A stretch of 15,766 nucleotides of DNA. Origin: DATCZS01 sp036525795 (GTDB lineage Bacteria; Actinomycetota; Acidimicrobiia; Spongiisociales; ZC4RG35). A program made the position numbers and the translations under genes. The stretch lies in assembly GCA_036525795.1 (NCBI GenBank), contig DATCZS010000098.1:1-15766 (forward strand). Reading direction: 5' to 3'. The notes beneath the pieces are model-generated. The model ran no database searches. It worked only from the letters and a program-made list of their open reading frames with translations, and was not told the DNA's origin. Position 1 is the stretch's first letter, and each line of letters begins with the position of its first letter. Shown here piece after piece: positions 13,328 to 15,766 of the stretch.

Positions 13328-13477
13328 TCACCCGCGCGCGGTTGGGGGCGACGGAGGTGGCGGCGCCGAACCGAGATCACATGCGGAGGCGACGGCTCCG
13401 AGTTCGACGACCGCGACGAGTTCTTCGGGAAGCCCGATCTCGTTGCGGAAACGGGGTGGTGGGATCCGGCCCATCAT
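13328..13477 (-). CDS. Small ORF, 49 aa, coupled to the methyltransferase
   Basis: This is an unrecognised 49-codon ORF. It starts MMGRIPPPRF, has a helix-like middle NEIGLPEELVAVVELGAVASACD with one Cys (about residue 32), and ends in a Pro-rich tail SAPPPPSPPTARG. One of the best Shine-Dalgarno sequences in the window, AAGGGAGGT (13481-13489), lies 3 nt before the first ATG and 6 nt before the second. The second ATG (13474) is therefore the likelier start. The first ATG overlaps the methyltransferase stop (TGATG), as in translational coupling. The stop is about 100 bp before the ATP-grasp start. Position and length suggest a peptide substrate, small partner or leader peptide for the downstream trio; this is inference only. 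Confidence 0.5.
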   Translation of the reverse strand: MMGRIPPPRFRNEIGLPEELVAVVELGAVASACDLGSAPPPPSPPTARG

Positions 13478-14151
13478 CACACCTCCCTTCTGTGCATCAG
13501 GTAGCAGTCGAGGGAATCGGGAAACCCACTGTCGGGGTCGCGCTCATACCGGTCGAAGACGAAGTGGTCTCCGAACAGCGCACGCACAGCCGTCGGAGAC
13601 ACCCTCCAACGGAAACAGAACATGAAGTATTCGGTCCCGGGGCGGGTGAGCGAGACCAGGTTTCCGAGATACAACGGCCGGAGGGAGCGTCGAAGATCAC
13701 TGAGGGCGCCGAAGTCGGTGATGAGGTCGAAGGGACCGTGGACGTGCCTCAGGTCGGTGAGGTCGTCGACCACGAACGTTGCAGAGACGCCGGCTTCGGC
13801 CGCTGCTTCCCTGGCACGGCCGATCGCAGCGGGTGAGAAGTCGACACCGGTGACGTCGAATCCCAACCGGGCGAGTGCGATGGACTCCCTCCCGATCCCG
13901 CAGCCGAGCGTGGCGACACGTGCGGGCGGCTCACGCCCGGCGACAACCGACTCGGCGAGCCGTTCGATCTGACCGGTAGAGCCGAAGATGCGGTCTATCG
14001 ACGCGAACCGCTGGCGATACACAGCCTCGTAGAGCCACCTTCGCACGTCATCCAATTTCCTGCTCGCGGGCCCGAACGTCAAGGGTGGACGCAGCCATGA
14101 ACACACGAACTCGACCTCGTCTCCCGCGGTGGCGGCGCGCTCGACGAGCAC
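13477..14151 (-). CDS. Class I SAM-dependent methyltransferase
   Basis: This 224-aa protein (from a GTG start) has a Rossmann methyltransferase domain. Motif I reads VATLGCGIGRES (about 79-90), the SAM-binding acidic loop GVDFSP lies at about 102-107, and VVDDLTDL follows near 127-134. The catalytic region ends in a strand-rich C terminus with FMFCFRWRV. A helical N-terminal part (about 30-60) with RRWLYEAVYRQRF resembles small-molecule or lipid methyltransferases. The target cannot be predicted. The start is uncertain: a GTG at D-D-V (residue 36) is a shorter choice. A separate upstream frame that could join after removal of one G from a G4 run (14173-14176) suggests a longer true N terminus. 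It heads the minus-strand run that contains the ATP-grasp trio. Confidence 0.82.
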   Translation of the reverse strand: MLVERAATAGDEVEFVCSWLRPPLTFGPASRKLDDVRRWLYEAVYRQRFASIDRIFGSTGQIERLAESVVAGREPPARVATLGCGIGRESIALARLGFDVTGVDFSPAAIGRAREAAAEAGVSATFVVDDLTDLRHVHGPFDLITDFGALSDLRRSLRPLYLGNLVSLTRPGTEYFMFCFRWRVSPTAVRALFGDHFVFDRYERDPDSGFPDSLDCYLMHRREV

Positions 14152-14249
14152 ATCGAGGTCCGAATCAAGGCACCCCGAAGCCTCTCCTGGCGAGCCGTTC
14201 GAGACCCCACGGCAGCACCGCGGGGATCAGGTCAGCCACCTCATCGGGC

Positions 14250-14278
14250 TTGACACCCGTTTGCGCGAGTCGTACCGG
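14250..14278 (+). promoter_or_regulatory. Candidate promoter for the DinB-like gene (TTGACA, 17 bp, TACCGG)
   Basis: A perfect TTGACA -35 (14250-14255) is followed by a 17-bp spacer and a weak -10, TACCGG (14273-14278). A start near 14285 would leave a very short leader containing GGGAAGGG before the ATG at 14302. The -10 is poor, and the strand opposite may be coding, so this is tentative. Confidence 0.35.
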
Positions 14279-14301
14279 TGAAGCGGGAAGGGTGGAATGC
14301 A

Positions 14302-14880
14302 ATGGATGCGACCGAGATGTTCCTCTGGCGTCATGAACGGATGGGTGCCCACCTGGCGCGGCTGACCGAGAACCTGAACGAGGACCAGCTCAGGGAAAGG
14401 GTCCTTCCCTCTGTCAACCCTCTTACGTGGTTGCTCTGGCATGTCGCCCGGGCGGAGGACGGCGCCGTCAATCTGCTTGTGTTCGACGGTCACGAAGTGC
14501 TCGACGACGCCTGGTGTGCTCGGCTGGACGTCACCCGTCGCGACGCCGGCACGGGAATGACGATGCACGAGGTTGTCGAGCTCAGCTCCCGCATCCGCCT
14601 TCCTGCGCTCTTCGAGTACGCAGCCTCGGTTGCCGAACACACCCGCGGCCTGGTCAACACGCTGAACCCGTCGGATCTGGACGAGGTGGTGGACGGCGAC
14701 CGTGTCCACCGTGCTGTGGTGAAGCTGTCGGCAGAGCCGACGCGGGACGACCTGGAGCGTCTCTGGCAGAAGACCACGCGCGGCCAGTTTCTGGTGTGGT
14801 TGCCGCTCACTCACACCTACGAGCACATCGGCCAGGCGGGCCTGATCCGTGGCCTGCTCGGGCACCAAGATCGCTTCTAG
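14302..14880 (+). CDS. DinB-family putative metalloenzyme
   Basis: This 192-aa four-helix-bundle protein is of the DinB/DUF664 superfamily. The family's histidine triad for a divalent metal is visible: H47 in LLWHVARAED and the pair H171/H175 in THTYEHIGQAG near the C terminus. Relatives include thiol-dependent S-transferases (mycothiol or bacillithiol), maleylpyruvate isomerase and uncharacterised stress proteins. The exact reaction cannot be told. The ATG at 14302 is chosen over an upstream in-frame GTG (14278), because GGGAAGGG lies about 9 nt before it and the GTG overlaps the proposed -10. It is divergent from the methyltransferase and is followed by the tmRNA on the opposite strand. Confidence 0.85.
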   Translation: MDATEMFLWRHERMGAHLARLTENLNEDQLRERVLPSVNPLTWLLWHVARAEDGAVNLLVFDGHEVLDDAWCARLDVTRRDAGTGMTMHEVVELSSRIRLPALFEYAASVAEHTRGLVNTLNPSDLDEVVDGDRVHRAVVKLSAEPTRDDLERLWQKTTRGQFLVWLPLTHTYEHIGQAGLIRGLLGHQDRF

Positions 14881-14931
14881 TCGGATTCTGGCGCGTTGCT
14901 CGGTGGTGTGCTGTCGTTCGGTCGCCATCTC

Positions 14932-14953
14932 GGCCGGCGTGGGACCGCCGGCC
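14932..14953 (+). terminator. GC-rich hairpin after the DinB-like gene
   Basis: GGCCGGCG pairs perfectly with CGCCGGCC across a 6-nt loop, 51 nt after the DinB stop. There is no T-run, which is common for hairpin terminators in high-GC actinobacteria. The 207-bp stretch between DinB and ssrA shows two hairpins and no convincing gene. Confidence 0.4.
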
Positions 14954-15042
14954 CGAACCAGCAGACAGGCGTGTGGAGACGACGCCGGTCTCGCATGGAT
15001 TCGCCCCGGGGTCGCCCCGCCTCCCGGATCCCCGGACGCGCC

Positions 15043-15064
15043 GAACGGCCCGAGTGGGCCGTTC
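15043..15064 (-). terminator. 9-bp hairpin downstream of ssrA
   Basis: GAACGGCCC pairs perfectly with GGGCCGTTC around a 4-nt loop, starting 23 nt beyond the mature 3' end of the tmRNA. It is the strongest hairpin in the intergenic region and well placed to terminate ssrA. It lacks a T-run. Being symmetrical, it could also stop transcripts coming from DinB. Confidence 0.55.
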
Positions 15065-15087
15065 AGGTACGTGCGAACACGCGTCGG

Positions 15088-15447
15088 TGGAGGTGCGGGG
15101 AATCGAACCCCGGTCCGCTGAGCCTTCCGCGCCGGCATCTCCGAGCGCAGCCATCAGCGAGCTGTCGGATCCGGGACCCTGATGGCTAGTTTCCCTTCAC
15201 CCCAGCCGGAGTTGGTCTTTCGCCGCCGGTCCCGGCCCCCGGCGACGGCATCCCGCATTGCGACGCCTGGATCCGGCGAGGCGGGAGCCCTCCGGGCAGA
15301 CGGGCTGTCACCGATTGATTAGATCAGGCAGCCAGTGCGAAGTTGTCTTCGGCACCTATTGGTGATTCCGGCTCTTTAACGAGGACTCCGGAGACCTCGG
15401 CTCGCTTCCGGCGCTTCGACACTCAACGTCGAAACCAGTACACCCCC
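15088..15447 (-). ncRNA. ssrA: Transfer-messenger RNA (tmRNA)
   Basis: This one-piece tmRNA of about 360 nt rescues stalled ribosomes with SmpB. The tRNA-like ends are clear. The 5' end GGGGGTG pairs with CACCTCC at the 3' end (7 bp, one G-U), with discriminator A and a T arm CGGGG-TTCGATT-CCCCG. The 5' segment contains TGGTTTCGAC, the conserved tmRNA D-loop region. The tag frame (15353 down to the TGA at 15324-15326) encodes AEDNFALAA and resumes after UAGGU, matching the UAGUC-GCA arrangement of E. coli. The bases after the discriminator are CCG, so CCA must be added. A TACGAT box about 16 nt upstream of the 5' end may be the -10. smpB is not in the window. Confidence 0.96.
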
Positions 15448-15513
15448 ATGGGTTGCACCTCCAATCGTAGTCGGTGGCAGCGCCAAGAACTGGAGGAACC
15501 GTGTAACGCTCGC

Positions 15514-15545
15514 CACTCTGTGTGGACTGTTCACCACGAAGAGTG
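15514..15545 (+). promoter_or_regulatory. Imperfect dyad in the leader of the secreted-protein gene
   Basis: CACTCT (15514-15519) pairs with AGAGTG (15540-15545), and GTGG (15522-15525) pairs with CCAC (15534-15537). The loop is 8 nt and two mismatched or wobble positions lie between the stems. It ends immediately before the Shine-Dalgarno of the gene at 15563. It could be an operator or an mRNA hairpin controlling ribosome access. Confidence 0.4.
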
Positions 15546-15562
15546 AGGAGGAGCCCCAACCC

Positions 15563-15766
15563 ATGCTCAAACGGTCCACGATTTTCACCGCCGCCCTGGT
15601 CGCCAGCCTGTCGCTCGGGTTGACCGCAATGGCGATGCCGGCGATCGACACGGTCATCACCCAGGGATACGACGCAGAGGAGATGGCACTCATCTTCGGG
15701 ATCTCTGCCTACGACGACGAGGCGGTCACGCCCCCGAAGGGCGACTGCGACTTTGAAGACGACATT
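15563..15766 (+). CDS. Secreted protein, N-terminal fragment (runs off the window)
   Basis: The first 68 codons of a gene are cut by the window edge. The start MLKRSTIFTAALVASLSLGL is a classic signal peptide with a KR n-region and a hydrophobic core of about 18 residues. An Ala-x-Ala-type cleavage site lies near TAMAM (about 22-25). The visible mature part is acidic and contains ISAYDDEAVTPPKGDCDFEDD, with one Cys. No family is recognisable from this fragment. AGGAGGAG (15546-15553) lies 9 nt before the ATG, a strong Shine-Dalgarno, unlike the leaderless genes earlier in the window. A dyad sits directly upstream of it. It is divergent from ssrA, with about 115 bp between them. Confidence 0.75.
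   Translation, partial: MLKRSTIFTAALVASLSLGLTAMAMPAIDTVITQGYDAEEMALIFGISAYDDEAVTPPKGDCDFEDDI

Noticed and set aside
11779..13836. A 685-codon open frame on the plus strand
   Set aside because: It lies opposite the alpha-E end, the ATP-grasp gene and the small ORF, and its translation is His/Arg/Gly/Pro-rich with no motif. It is a high-GC antisense shadow.
14227..15138. A 303-codon minus-strand open frame spanning DinB and the tmRNA 3' end
   Set aside because: It runs antisense through DinB and into ssrA, and its translation has no recognisable motif.

Overview
The window is high-GC DNA whose gene content and order point to an actinobacterium. The pointers are an MBL–rph–rdgB operon like Rv1339–Rv1340–Rv1341 of Mycobacterium, an actinobacterial-style nicotinamidase, and many TANNNT boxes 6–7 nt before start codons, as in leaderless actinobacterial genes. 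An uncultured lineage such as Acidimicrobiia is my guess only; the sequence does not prove a class.

Left part (1–5900). Two tRNA genes (Pro-TGG, Gly-TCC) open the window. A minus-strand operon for RNA and nucleotide housekeeping follows: an MBL-fold hydrolase, RNase PH (rph) and the dITP/XTP pyrophosphatase (rdgB). Next come pdxH (vitamin B6) and a divergent DUF983 membrane protein, an acyl-CoA dehydrogenase of the relocated-base type, and a divergent unknown 191-aa protein. A nicotinamidase gene broken by a one-base frameshift stands head to head with an intact nicotinate phosphoribosyltransferase. Together these two would be the nicotinamide-to-NaMN arm of NAD salvage, but as read only the nicotinic acid step is intact.

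Middle (5900–9550). pncB is followed by a YbaK/ProX-type tRNA-editing protein. A minus-strand 487-aa protein then shows two RecB/Cas4-like halves, each with a Cys-x2-Cys-x5-Cys cluster, and the catalytic Lys replaced by Arg in both.

Right-centre (9690–14150, all minus strand). A tight run holds a SAM methyltransferase, a translationally coupled 49-aa small ORF with a strong Shine-Dalgarno, a circularly permuted ATP-grasp, an alpha-E protein and a transglutaminase. A 42-aa small ORF lies downstream, preceded by a palindrome resembling a DosR box. The ATP-grasp/alpha-E/transglutaminase trio is a widespread but biochemically undefined amide/peptide system. The two small ORFs and the methyltransferase are the local novelty.

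Right end (14300–15766). A DinB-family protein is followed by a complete ssrA (tmRNA) on the minus strand, with a readable tag peptide (AEDNFALAA), and by the 5' end of a secreted-protein gene whose leader carries a dyad. No insertion sequences, CRISPR arrays, phage genes or integrases were seen.
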